A DNA stretch of 64,000 bases from Bacillus sp. PAMC26568 (GTDB lineage: Bacteria; Bacillota; Bacilli; Bacillales; Bacillaceae), in contig NZ_CP060137.1 in NCBI RefSeq assembly GCF_014235785.1, forward strand, positions 2,356,001 to 2,420,000, written 5' to 3'. A program made the translations under genes and the position numbers. The stretch's first letter is position 1, and every line of letters begins with the position of its first letter. Shown here piece by piece: positions 42,951 to 51,284 of this stretch. The notes beneath the pieces are model-generated. The model did not search any database. It saw nothing but the letters and a program-made list of their open reading frames with translations, and was not told where the DNA came from.

Positions 42951-43519
42951 CAAGCTGGAATAAAGAGAAAAAGTATTTAGGCCACATGGATCTACCCGTT
43001 TTAAAAGACTCGCTTTTGAGCTATGAATCTCTTAAGCGTTACTTATCACAAGGGCTTCCTGATGCTGTATATTCAAGTGACTTATTGCGCTGTCAGCAGA
43101 CCGCAGATTTTTTGTATCCTGATACACCGTTTCTTACTGATGAACGGTTAAGGGAACTGGACTTTGGTGAGTGGGAAGGCCAAACGTACGATGAACTGAA
43201 AAATGATTCTCACTATTCATATTGGCTGCAGCACTGGGAAAAAACCAGCACGCCAAATGGAGAAAGTGGTGAAGAATTTCATAAACGAATTGCATCTTTT
43301 ATAAATGACATTTTAAATCAGAACGTCAAAAGCATAGCTATTATTACACATGGTGGAGTCATTAGGAAGATAGTGTCTGAACTGATTCAGGATTTGTCTT
43401 ATTGGGACGTTGCTGCACCTTTTGGACAAGCGACTGTCTTACATTTACAAAAAGAAGGGGGAGAGTGGAGGTGCATCTCATTATCGGCGGAGCCTGCAGC
43501 GGCAAAAGGAAGTTTGTAA
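42902..43519 (+). CDS. cobC: histidine phosphatase, probable alpha-ribazole phosphatase
   Basis: A 205-residue phosphoglycerate-mutase-like phosphatase that would dephosphorylate alpha-ribazole phosphate or cobalamin 5'-phosphate. The catalytic motif is RHSMTSWN (residues 13-20), with Ser in place of the usual Gly after the catalytic His. YSSDLLRCQQTADFL, LRELDFGEWEGQTYDEL and the second His in IITHGGVIR are regular. ATG with GAGGGGGC upstream, 49 bases inside cobS. The context supports CobC over a general phosphatase. Confidence 0.87.
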   Translation: MESCRSLQLVIIRHSMTSWNKEKKYLGHMDLPVLKDSLLSYESLKRYLSQGLPDAVYSSDLLRCQQTADFLYPDTPFLTDERLRELDFGEWEGQTYDELKNDSHYSYWLQHWEKTSTPNGESGEEFHKRIASFINDILNQNVKSIAIITHGGVIRKIVSELIQDLSYWDVAAPFGQATVLHLQKEGGEWRCISLSAEPAAAKGSL

Positions 43520-43887
43520 AAAGCAAATGGAATGATGCAGCATGGGTTTCTTCATACGAAGGACAGCAATTATCTCATACTTGGGAGCTTAATAATTCCA
43601 AAACGCCACTTGTTTTAGAGGGGTTTGAAAATTGGATTATGAAAGAGATCAAGTTAAAAAGGGATCATTATGAAATTAGGGAAAGCTATCGGCTTCATAT
43701 GAAAAACCTGCTCGATTTGGACCGTGAAGTGATTATCATAATGCTTGAGATTGGAAGGGGCATTGTCCCCATATCTGAGCAAGAGCGAAAATTGAGGGAT
43801 GTTTTAGGATGGATCCAGCAAGATACCGCTGCATTGTGTGAAGAGGTTTATTATTTGTGGCACGGGATGGCAAAAAAGATGAAATAA
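43471..43887 (+). CDS. short CobU-like P-loop protein
   Basis: A 138-residue protein that starts like CobU (HLIIGGACSGKRKFV, a P-loop) but then differs and is 55 residues shorter. The tail VIIIMLEIGRGIVPISEQER, then RDVLGWIQQDTAALCEEVYYLWHGMAKKMK, closely resembles the C-terminal part of CobU (EVGLGIVP, R..RD..G..NQ..A...D.VY....G). The middle with the His and guanylylation motif is missing, so it may be a kinase-only relative. GTG at 43471 with GGGGGAG at a good distance, inside the end of cobC. Last gene of the operon. Confidence 0.75.
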   Translation: MHLIIGGACSGKRKFVKSKWNDAAWVSSYEGQQLSHTWELNNSKTPLVLEGFENWIMKEIKLKRDHYEIRESYRLHMKNLLDLDREVIIIMLEIGRGIVPISEQERKLRDVLGWIQQDTAALCEEVYYLWHGMAKKMK

Positions 43888-43895
43888 TACTTGGC

Positions 43896-43925
43896 AAAAG
43901 TGCTGGCGAAACAGCACTTTTTTTA
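43896..43925 (+). terminator. terminator of the cobalamin operon
   Basis: AAAAGTGCTG pairs with CAGCACTTTT around GCGAAA, followed by TTT. It closes the 11-kb operon. Confidence 0.9.
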
Positions 43926-44137
43926 ATCAATAAATAAATTTTTACATTATATGGATTTATCTATTGAAAATAATATATAATTTTCATTGGTAAAAGAAAA
44001 ACAAATTCTTTATAAAAAAAGTTGGATTATTTACATGGAAATAGGAGGGACTTCTTGTAGGGAAGCAGAATATATAAGTCGACTCATTTTAGGACGCCAA
44101 TTCGTTTGAAGTCTTAACTTGCAAAAGAAAGGGGATC

Positions 44138-44161
44138 ATGTTAACTATTTACATTTCTTAA
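44138..44161 (+). promoter_or_regulatory. possible leader peptide (upstream open reading frame)
   Basis: A strong ribosome binding site (GAAAGGGG, four bases before) precedes an ATG encoding MLTIYIS and a stop. It lies 56 bases before the MFS gene. Leader peptides in front of macrolide efflux or resistance genes sense stalled ribosomes, so it may control the exporter. No clear alternative hairpins were verified. Confidence 0.4.
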
Positions 44162-44216
44162 TAGAAAAATAGCTATCAACGCAACAATTTTACAAGCTGG
44201 AAAGGCATGATAATAC

Positions 44217-45497
44217 ATGGAAAAATACACAAATGATGCTGTTTCACTGCAAGAAAAGCCTTCAGGAAATCTATTTGCAAATCGAATCGTCCTTGCAATA
44301 ATGGGCTCTAACTTTTTATTGCAGCTAGGCATTTGGATCCGAAATTTTGCAATTTTATTGTATGTTACGGAACTAACGAATAACGATCCCGTATATGTAT
44401 CACTCATTTCAATTGCAGAGTTCGCACCAATTTTTATCTTTTCAATCATTGGAGGGACATTTGCTGACAGGTGGAAGCCTAAACTAACCATGGTATGGTG
44501 TGATATACTGTCAGCGCTGTCAATCTTTATCGTATTATTAACACTTATTTACGGTTCATGGCACGCCATCTTTTTTGCAACACTGGTTTCAGCGATTTTG
44601 TCACAGTTCTCAATGCCTTCTGCAATGAGGCTGCTAAAACAGCACGTACCAGAAGAGCAATTGCAATCTGCGATGGCCATCTTTCAATCCTTAATGGCTG
44701 TTTTCATGGTCATTGGACCAGTAATCGGCACAATAGTCTATCAGTCTTACGGTATCTACACCTCAATTATTGTGATGGGTGTTATGTTCCTGTTATCTGC
44801 TGCCGTATTAACGTTCCTTCCGCGTGATCTTGAAAAAGAAAAAACGGATGAAGTAAGCAGCTTCAAGAAGGAACTTGCAGATGGCTTCCGTTATGTAATG
44901 GGTAAAAAGGTTCTTACAACAATGGGCGGAATCTTCGCCGCTTGTGGCTTAGCAGTAGGACTGATCTCTCCGCTGATGATCTTTATTACCATCGAAAACC
45001 TGGGGTTGTCCAAAGATTATCTGCAGTGGCTGATCATGGCTAATGGAATCGGAATGCTTGCCGGAGGCGGTATTGTAATGGCTTTCTCTAAAAAAATCTC
45101 GCCGCAAAAGCTACTGGCAATCGGTATATTCACAAGTATGATCTTTACCATCAGCATCGGCTGGTCAACGAGCTTTCCGCTCACGATCGCCTTGCAGCTG
45201 TTAAACGGCATGTTTTTCCCATGTATTCATATTGGGATTAATACACTAATTCTTAAAAACACGGATGAATCCTTTGTTGGCCGTGTGAACGGAGTACTGA
45301 ACCCATTATTTATGGGAATGATGGTAGCCGGAATGTCCGTTGCTGGACTGCTTAAAAACCCACTATCTCTATCAGGCGTTTACACGGTTTCAGGAGTCTT
45401 GTTCTTAATGGCAACACTGCTAATTCTTCCGCTATTCAAATTAAAAGAAGATGCTATAGTTTCCAAGCAAGTTGTGCATGTGGGCGAAGAAAGATAA
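44217..45497 (+). CDS. MFS exporter, MefA/macrolide-efflux-like
   Basis: A 426-residue transporter with 12 predicted membrane segments. FAILLYVTELTNNDPVYVSLISIAEFAPIF and GGTFADRWKPKLTMVW (motif A variant, GxxaDRxxrK) are typical of the MFS_3/MefA-type drug efflux group (quoted in parts: FAILLYVTELTNN; SIAEFAPIFIFSIIGG). The C-terminal tail is basic and short. GGAAAGG lies ahead of the ATG. Substrate probably a hydrophobic drug. Stands alone, with its terminator at 45514. Confidence 0.85.
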   Translation: MEKYTNDAVSLQEKPSGNLFANRIVLAIMGSNFLLQLGIWIRNFAILLYVTELTNNDPVYVSLISIAEFAPIFIFSIIGGTFADRWKPKLTMVWCDILSALSIFIVLLTLIYGSWHAIFFATLVSAILSQFSMPSAMRLLKQHVPEEQLQSAMAIFQSLMAVFMVIGPVIGTIVYQSYGIYTSIIVMGVMFLLSAAVLTFLPRDLEKEKTDEVSSFKKELADGFRYVMGKKVLTTMGGIFAACGLAVGLISPLMIFITIENLGLSKDYLQWLIMANGIGMLAGGGIVMAFSKKISPQKLLAIGIFTSMIFTISIGWSTSFPLTIALQLLNGMFFPCIHIGINTLILKNTDESFVGRVNGVLNPLFMGMMVAGMSVAGLLKNPLSLSGVYTVSGVLFLMATLLILPLFKLKEDAIVSKQVVHVGEER

Positions 45498-45513
45498 GGA
45501 ATAATAAGGAACG

Positions 45514-45542
45514 TGCTCCCATTCATCTGGGAGCATTTTTTT
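45514..45542 (+). terminator. rho-independent terminator of the MFS gene
   Basis: TGCTCCC pairs with GGGAGCA, loop ATTCATCT, then seven T. Confidence 0.88.
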
Positions 45543-45630
45543 GTGTGTTGAAGAAATTTTCAAATAAAATTAAATATTCCTTTACGAGAATATTCACTTT
45601 GGGTTATATTTAAAACAGAAAGGAGAATGG

Positions 45631-45993
45631 ATGATGGGCATGAACATTACAGCAACTTTGAATGCACTTGCAGAGCCCAACCGACAGCGAATTGTAGAAT
45701 TATTGCGTGATGGTCCGCTTACTGTGGGAGAAATTGCTGAACGGCTTCATCTGCTTCAGCCTCAAACGTCCAAACATCTCCGTATTCTCAGCGAGTCTGG
45801 CCTTGTAGAGGCAGAGGCGGTTGCCAACCGGCGAATTTACAAGCTGCGGGCACAGCCATTTCAGGATCTCGAAGGATGGCTTGATTCCTTTCAGCGTGTC
45901 TGGCACGACAGGTTAGACAGACTTGATGATTATTTGCAGGAATTAAAGGATAACGAGAAGAATGACAAAGGAATGAATCATGTCAACAAATAA
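45631..45993 (+). CDS. ArsR-family winged-helix regulator
   Basis: A 120-residue DNA-binding protein: LAEPNRQRIVELLRDGPLTVGEIAERLHLLQPQTSKHLRILSESGLVEAEA is the ArsR fold (helix-turn-helix at about residues 30-60; here cited by key words VGEIAERL, QTSKHLRIL). No metal-binding cysteines are present. This is the subgroup that accompanies SRPBCC-domain proteins, and the partner starts before its stop (14-base overlap). AAAGGAG precedes the ATG. Likely autoregulatory. Confidence 0.9.
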   Translation: MMGMNITATLNALAEPNRQRIVELLRDGPLTVGEIAERLHLLQPQTSKHLRILSESGLVEAEAVANRRIYKLRAQPFQDLEGWLDSFQRVWHDRLDRLDDYLQELKDNEKNDKGMNHVNK

Positions 45994-46504
45994 AGGGATT
46001 GTAAATATGACTTCACGTGTCGAAGGCAAAGAACTTATTATGGAGAGAACATTCAATGCACCAAGGGAGCTTGTTTTTAAAGCATTCTCAGATTCCAAGC
46101 ATCTTGCCAGCTGGTGGGGACCACAAGGATGGAAAACAGAAAATAAAACGTTTGAATTTAAACCTGAGGGTGTCTGGCATTACTGTATGCGCTGTGAGGA
46201 TAAAAACCAGGGTGACTTTTATGGGATGGAATCATGGGGCAAAGCTACCTACAAAGAAATTGTTGTCCCTGAAAAAATTGTCTATGTCGATGCATTCTCC
46301 GACAAAGATGGCAGCACATCAGATCAAATGCCAGAAATGATCATTACTATGCTGTTTGATGATAAAGGCGAACTAACAAAACTAACAATACGTTCTCAGT
46401 TCTCTTCAGAAGAAGAACTGAAGAAAATTGTTGAAATGGGAGTCGTTGAGGGAATGTCTTCTCAATTTGACTGTCTCGATGAAATCCTAGAAACATTAAA
46501 ATAG
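45980..46504 (+). CDS. SRPBCC (AHSA1-like) domain protein
   Basis: A 174-residue START-like small-molecule binding protein. RTFNAPRELVFKAFSDSKHL, WWGPQGWKT, GVWHYCMRCEDKN and the C-terminal GMSSQFDCLDEILE define the AHSA1/CalC subgroup. The gene overlaps the ArsR gene, the standard two-gene unit in Bacillus. The ligand is unknown. Confidence 0.88.
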   Translation: MSTNKGIVNMTSRVEGKELIMERTFNAPRELVFKAFSDSKHLASWWGPQGWKTENKTFEFKPEGVWHYCMRCEDKNQGDFYGMESWGKATYKEIVVPEKIVYVDAFSDKDGSTSDQMPEMIITMLFDDKGELTKLTIRSQFSSEEELKKIVEMGVVEGMSSQFDCLDEILETLK

Positions 46505-46512
46505 GACTGAAG

Positions 46513-46542
46513 AAAAGAAGTTGCAGCAGCAGCTTCTTTTTT
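46513..46542 (+). terminator. rho-independent terminator of the ArsR/SRPBCC unit
   Basis: AAAAGAAG and TGC pair with GCA and CTTCTTTT, followed by TT. Confidence 0.75.
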
Positions 46543-46671
46543 AAATTGAAAAACTGAAATGTTTATTTGAAAAATGATTTGTTATTTAAGTGTTTTCTGC
46601 ACCTAAAGTAAAAGAAGTTCGGCTTCATAAAATGACCTACAAAATAAAACATGATAGATTTTCATTTAAAA

Positions 46672-46717
46672 AGCAGGTGCTTTTAGGTCTAAATATATTG
46701 ACAATAAAGCACCTGCT
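46672..46717. repeat. perfect 12-base inverted repeat
   Basis: AGCAGGTGCTTT and AAAGCACCTGCT are 22 bases apart, in the gene-free stretch 46543-46797. No T-run follows. Could be the end of a lost mobile element or a structured RNA. A short open frame across it (GAFRSKYIDNKAPAKSVFEK..) has no start. Confidence 0.5.
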
Positions 46718-46809
46718 AAAAGTGTATTCGAAAAAGCTGATCCAAATATTTTCCAATGCTGTGTAAAAGCTATCCGTTCTAACCCAACTATTAATAATAC
46801 AAAATAATT

Positions 46810-46831
46810 AAATCTCGAATTCGAGATTTTT
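46810..46831. repeat. 20-base perfect palindrome
   Basis: AAATCTCGAA followed by TTCGAGATTT and two T. Shortly upstream of the dockerin-like fragment. It may be a terminator of an eroded gene or an operator. Confidence 0.5.
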
Positions 46832-46845
46832 ACCCTGATTTCTTT

Positions 46846-47253
46846 TCATTTGAGTATATGACGATAACGGATGCAACGAGTGATGAATATACATTAGTTG
46901 TCGATATTCCAGGACATTTCCTATACAACAAAAAAATAACTTTAAGCAGAACAATTGATGGAAAAGTCCAAGGTATTTTCTATGTTGCATATACGGTTAC
47001 GGCTGCTGCTGAAGATGTCAACGGAGATCATGTAATCGACATTTATGACGCAAAGCTTGTTGCTAATAATGCTGGAATTTCAGGGGATAGATTGAAAGAA
47101 GATCTAAACAAAGATGGAGTCGTTGACATTATTGACTTTAACTTTGTCGAAAAGAACTTCATGTCCATCAATCCATACTTCCCAACTTCCAAAAAACCAG
47201 TTGGAAAAACTAAGGATTTAACATTAGAAGCATTGAAAAAAAGATTTAATTAA
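46846..47253 (+). pseudogene. C-terminal fragment of a dockerin-type surface protein
   Basis: About 130 residues containing two EF-hand-like dockerin type I calcium loops: DVNGDHVIDIYDAKLVAN and DLNKDGVVDIIDFNFVEKN. A beta segment before them (TLVVDIPGHFLYNKKITL) resembles the end of a repeat domain common in secreted Bacillus proteins. No signal peptide, no ribosome binding site and a stop in frame upstream show that only the C-terminus remains. It ends with a normal terminator. Confidence 0.75.
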
Positions 47254-47257
47254 GAAG

Positions 47258-47289
47258 AAGGGTGCCTAGGATTAAAAGGCACCCTTTTT
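47258..47289 (+). terminator. rho-independent terminator
   Basis: AAGGGTGCCT pairs with AGGCACCCTT, then TTT. It belongs to the dockerin-type fragment. Confidence 0.85.
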
Positions 47290-47615
47290 CAATTGTGCAT
47301 GTCGTAAAAATGGACTAATTGAGGAAGAAATAGAAGAGAGTATAACAAAAGCTACTTGATGCAGCGAAAAACGATTAGCGGGTAAACCAGACTTTTCTAA
47401 CAGATGCGTAAAATTCAATGAAGAAATCTTGGACCCATTTTCTGCTTTAACCATACAACACATTTAAAGAAGAATACGATGATATTGTGAAGGATTGTAC
47501 TTAAATTAACGGGACATGTTAGTTCAGAAATCGGTAAAGTTGACCATGTTCGGTTTGCCCTTCCTGCTATTGGGAACAATAAATTGACATGCTATTTCGA
47601 ATGGAGGAATTTAAC
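47290..47615. other. gene-free stretch with coding debris
   Basis: Short plus-strand frames of protein character occur in different frames: CRKNGLIEEEIEESITKAT (near 47300) and LTGHVSSEIGKVDHVRFALP (near 47510). None has a start or a recognisable parent. Interpreted as eroded genes. Confidence 0.35.
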
Positions 47616-47888
47616 ATGAGCAAAACAATTTTCATTACTGGTGCAGGCACCGGGCTCGGCAGAGGTGCAGCAATTAGACTTGCCAAAAAAGGCCATCGGG
47701 TGATTGCAACTACAGAGCTGACTTCTCAAAAAACAGACCTACTGCGGGAAGCAAATGACTTGGAACTGGATATAAAGGTGATTAAAGTCGATATTACGAA
47801 TCCTTTGGATCTGGAACAAATTGAGAAGTATGATTTTGAGTCTGGTGAGGAGAAACCTACAATAACAAAGAAATTAGCTCAAAATTGA
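47616..47888 (+). pseudogene. truncated short-chain dehydrogenase
   Basis: Begins as a normal SDR with GGAGGAAT upstream and the cofactor-binding TGAGTGLGRGAAIRLAKKG, followed by KVIKVDITNPLDLEQI. After about 75 residues the family sequence breaks off and an unrelated tail ends at 47888. The catalytic Ser-Tyr-Lys part is missing, so the enzyme cannot be active. Confidence 0.85.
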
Positions 47889-47931
47889 AGAATTCAAATA
47901 TAGGACAAAGTTAATTAGAACCATCACACCT

Positions 47932-48279
47932 TTAGCTTGATGGTTTCATCCCTTTTTCTGGACTACTAGAAGCATTTAATAAAATTACGCCTCCAATTAT
48001 TAATACTAAACCAACTAAAGAAAAAAAACTAAATGGGTCTCGCCATAACAGTACACCTATTAACGCTGTTAAAGCTGTACCTATTCCTGCCCAAATAGCG
48101 TAAGCTAAACTTAACGGAATTGTTTTAAGACATAATGATAAACAATAAAACGCTAATCCAAAACCAACAATAACTCCAATGGAAGGGAATAAATTAGTAA
48201 ATCCTTCTGACAATTTTAGCATTGTCGTACCAAATACTTCGCTGATTATAGATATTCCTAAAGCGATATAACCTTTCAT
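47932..48279 (-). CDS. SMR family efflux protein, second subunit of a pair
   Basis: A 115-residue small multidrug resistance protein with four membrane helices. SIISEVFGTTMLKLSEGF holds the essential Glu in helix 1, and YAIWAGIGTALTALIG and SLVGLVLIIGGVILL are conserved. Its gene lies 24 bases after a paralogue, the pattern of heterodimeric SMR systems such as EbrAB in B. subtilis. GGAGGTAATAT precedes the ATG. Exports cationic compounds by proton antiport. Confidence 0.9.
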   Translation of the reverse strand: MKGYIALGISIISEVFGTTMLKLSEGFTNLFPSIGVIVGFGLAFYCLSLCLKTIPLSLAYAIWAGIGTALTALIGVLLWRDPFSFFSLVGLVLIIGGVILLNASSSPEKGMKPSS

Positions 48280-48303
48280 TATATATTACCTCCATTCAAA
48301 AGA

Positions 48304-48633
48304 TTAATGAGAGTCACCACTTGAAAGTTTTAAAACAACAACTCCACCGATAATTAGGACTAAACCTAAAATTTTTTTTAGATTAAAACCTTCTTTATAA
48401 ACGATAACACCGACTAATGCCGTTAAAGCTGTTCCTACACCTGACCATATAGCATAAGCAGTACCCAGTGGAATTGTTTTAAGAGATAATGATAAGCAAT
48501 AAAAAGCAATACTCATTCCAATTAATACACCGATGGAAGGAAACAACTTTTTAAATCCTTGTGATACTTTTAGCATCGAACTACCAAATACTTCACTTAT
48601 AATGGCTATTGCCAAGAAAACGTATGAATTCAA
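48304..48633 (-). CDS. SMR family efflux protein, first subunit of a pair
   Basis: A 109-residue paralogue of the downstream subunit, with Glu in IAIISEVFGSSMLKVSQGF, YAIWSGVGTALTALVG and LGLVLIIGGVVVLKLSSG. TTG start behind AGGAGGAAAC. It follows the TetR-like gene by 12 bases, so all three form one operon read on the minus strand. Confidence 0.9.
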   Translation of the reverse strand: MNSYVFLAIAIISEVFGSSMLKVSQGFKKLFPSIGVLIGMSIAFYCLSLSLKTIPLGTAYAIWSGVGTALTALVGVIVYKEGFNLKKILGLVLIIGGVVVLKLSSGDSH

Positions 48634-48645
48634 AATCGTTTCCTC

Positions 48646-49125
48646 CTATTTTGTCATATTTACTAATTTTTGAAGTACTTTTTCACGTAATTTGTCATCT
48701 AAGGGAGCTATATTAAACAGTTCTGAGTAATAAAGACCATCTATTGCTAGTCGAATAATAGTTGCTGTTACAGGGTTTATACGATCCTGTTCCACTTTGT
48801 TTTGCACATGCTGATAACTTTTGGAAATACCTTCTGATAAATCTGGATTTAACATAGAAGCAGCGATTATTCCTATATTTAACTCGGCACTATGTTCCAA
48901 ATCCCATTTTGATGCTTGAATTAAAGCACGGCACCATTTGCCTTTTTCTATTGGGTCATTCTTAGCGTGTTCATCAAAAGCAATCGTGAATTCTTCGAAA
49001 ATATATTGTGCTAATCCTATCAATAAAGCTTCTTTATTTGGGAAGTGATATAATAATCCGCCCTTACTAATTCCAGCTTGTTTTGCCACAGAATCCAAAG
49101 TTAATGCATTAAAATCATGATTGTA
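48646..49125 (-). pseudogene. TetR-family regulator, N-terminus missing
   Basis: The product reads FNALTLDSVAKQAGISKGG and LLYHFPNKEALLIGL, the second half of a TetR helix-turn-helix, followed by a normal-looking ligand-binding domain ending KLVNMTK. The usual first 20 to 25 residues (helix 1) are absent: upstream the frame meets a stop at once. A TTG at 49098 could start a shortened protein, but DNA binding would probably be lost. Upstream of it lies the promoter-side boundary of the decayed region. The SMR pair downstream may therefore be deregulated. Confidence 0.7.
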
Positions 49126-49373
49126 GACTTTTCATATCATTGGTCCTATGGATGATGGTTAGGATTGTACATACATGAATCCCTTCCATTAAACCCCATT
49201 ATCTTGTAATCGCACTCTCTGCACTTATCTACCTCATTTGTTTATTCATTCCTAATTGGAATGATATTGAACGCTTATTTGTATGGAATACATTTTTGAG
49301 ATTCTATGTTAAATGAGTGCAGTGCCAATTTCAGTATTGTTCCTTGGAATCAGGTCAAGAAAGGAGAGGCAGA

Positions 49374-50019
49374 ATGGGACTGAATAGACGATTTATCTTT
49401 ATGATCATGATATTATTTTTGACTGCCGCCTTGAGCGGTTGTTGGGATATCAAGGATATCAATCATCGTGTCATGCCTGTTGTATTAGGCATTTCCAAGA
49501 AGGGGGAAGACTATAAAGTTTTTCTGCAGATTCCCCAGCCTATACAGGATTCTATTCAGATCAGGATTGTTACAGGTATTGGAAAAACGGTCAACGAAGC
49601 AGTAAATAATATTAGTGTAAATATGGAGAGCAGCGTCGACTTGCTTCATGTAAAGGTCATTGTAATCAATAAAGCTTTAGCCGAAGAGGGAATGAATGAC
49701 CTTTTCGGGGGGTTCATAAGGTCCAGAGAAATTCCTGCAAAGTCCCTGGTTACCATATGTGATGATGACATTGACCAATTTTTTTCAAGTATGAAACAGG
49801 TTGAACCAGAAGGGACCACACTTTTGGACTTCTTTGAAAAAATGCTGGATGGGACCCAAGGATCGCTTTGACGGGGGTTGGGCATGTTTACAGAAGTATT
49901 CACTCTTACACTCGTGATGTTGCCATCCCTATGATAAGTCTAGGGGAGACTACTTTAGTAAAGCTCAGGTCGGCTGTGATAAAAAATGGTAAGTTGGTTG
50001 AAGTAATCCCTATCCTATA
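49374..50019 (+). pseudogene. frameshifted GerC-type spore germination lipoprotein
   Basis: The start is normal: AAGGAGAGG before the ATG, then a lipoprotein signal (FMIMILFLTAALSGC) and GCWDIKDINHRVMPVVLGI, the GerAC opening. After residue 165 the frame stops at 49871. The next GerAC segment continues in another frame as HVYRSIHSYTRDVAIPMISL and LRSAVIKNGKLVEVIPIL to 50019. The remaining 170 or more residues are missing, and no gerA/gerB partners are adjacent. So it is a broken receptor subunit gene. Confidence 0.85.
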
Positions 50020-50148
50020 ATAACATTCTATATAAAGTTTTAAAGTATGATGGCTTGAAATTAAAAACCTATTAGCGTGTTTTTCAACGTGCTTTTTTGA
50101 TGGAGCATTTAATATGGATATCATCCAATTTCTCCATAGTATCCCTTA

Positions 50149-50174
50149 TTATAGCTACTATAAAATACTATAGC
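50149..50174 (+). promoter_or_regulatory. putative HxlR-type operator before the aldo-keto reductase gene
   Basis: TTATAGCTACTATAAAATA followed by CTATAGCA. It closely matches the sequence in front of the HxlR gene (TTATAGTAACTATAAAATA then TATAGCA, 53001-53026), 150 bases before the reductase start. Shared context suggests control by the same regulator. Confidence 0.5.
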
Positions 50175-50323
50175 ATATTATATATTTTATATTATATCAA
50201 TAATATTTCAGTACTTGTATACACTATTCGAAAAATTTATAATTTTAAAGAACAATGATAACGATAACACTAAGAAGCACCTATTTCTGTTTGTCTGTTC
50301 ATTTTCAAAAGGGGGATGGGAGA

Positions 50324-51271
50324 ATGAAATATCGACGTTTAGGAAGATATGGGTTAAAAGTCAGTGAAATAAGCTTAGGAAGCTGGCTAACATTTGGGGG
50401 GGCAACTGAAAAGGATAAAGCGATTCAAATAATTGAAACCGCATACGATTTAGGGGTTAACTCATTTGATACAGCAAATGTATACGCAAGAGGTAACTCA
50501 GAAAAAGTAGTTGGTGAAGCCCTTAGCAAATATGAACGCGAATCTTACGTTTTAGCAACAAAAGTGTTCGGGCCAATGGGAGATGGCCCTAATGATCGAG
50601 GACTCTCCAGAAAACATGTTTTTGAACAGCTCCACGCTAGTTTAAAGCGATTAAAAACAGATTATGTAGATATATATTATTGTCATCGCTATGACCCAGA
50701 AACACCAGTACATGAAACATTAAGAACGATTGACGATATGATTCGTCAAGGAAAGGTTTTGTATGCGGGAGTAAGTGAATGGACCGCACAACAAATTCAA
50801 GAAGCTGTAGGTACAGCAGATAAGTATCTTTTAGACCGTATCGTTGTTAATCAATCAAACTATAATATGTTTCATCGCTATATTGAAAAAGATGTACTAC
50901 CGGTTAGTGAGGTGAATGGCATAAGTCAAATTGTGTTCTCACCATTAGCACAAGGAGTATTGACAGGTAAATATAGCTTAAGCAATCGAGCGCCAGAAGG
51001 TAGCCGTGCAGCAGATCCTAAATCGAATATGTATATAGAACAATTTTTAAATGATGAAACACTGTTAAAGGTTGAAAAATTAAGTAGGATTGCGAGTGAA
51101 CTTGATATTAGCTTATCTCAATTAGCCATTGCCTGGATTTTACGTCAGCCTGGTATTGCAAGCACATTAGTTGGTGCTACAAAACCTGAGCAAATTATCG
51201 AAAATGTTGAAGGTGCGGATGTGACATTAACGGGCGATGTCATTTCAAAAATTGAAGAGATTTTGAAGTAA
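50324..51271 (+). CDS. aldo-keto reductase, potassium-channel-beta-like
   Basis: A 315-residue NADPH-dependent reductase. The catalytic Asp and Tyr lie in FDTANVYARGNSE, the Lys in VLATKV, the His in YYCHRYDPETP. NQSNYNMFHR, FSPLAQGVLTGKY and STLVGATKPEQIIENV belong to the Kv-beta/YhdN group. Start at 50324 with GGGGGATGGGAG; the longer frame lies in AT-rich leader. It forms an operon with the epimerase 13 bases downstream. Confidence 0.9.
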   Translation: MKYRRLGRYGLKVSEISLGSWLTFGGATEKDKAIQIIETAYDLGVNSFDTANVYARGNSEKVVGEALSKYERESYVLATKVFGPMGDGPNDRGLSRKHVFEQLHASLKRLKTDYVDIYYCHRYDPETPVHETLRTIDDMIRQGKVLYAGVSEWTAQQIQEAVGTADKYLLDRIVVNQSNYNMFHRYIEKDVLPVSEVNGISQIVFSPLAQGVLTGKYSLSNRAPEGSRAADPKSNMYIEQFLNDETLLKVEKLSRIASELDISLSQLAIAWILRQPGIASTLVGATKPEQIIENVEGADVTLTGDVISKIEEILK

Positions 51272-51284
51272 AGGAGAGAATTAT

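Noticed and set aside
47272-47463. 63-codon minus-strand frame after the dockerin fragment
   Set aside because: No ribosome binding site and no recognisable protein; the region reads better as plus-strand debris.
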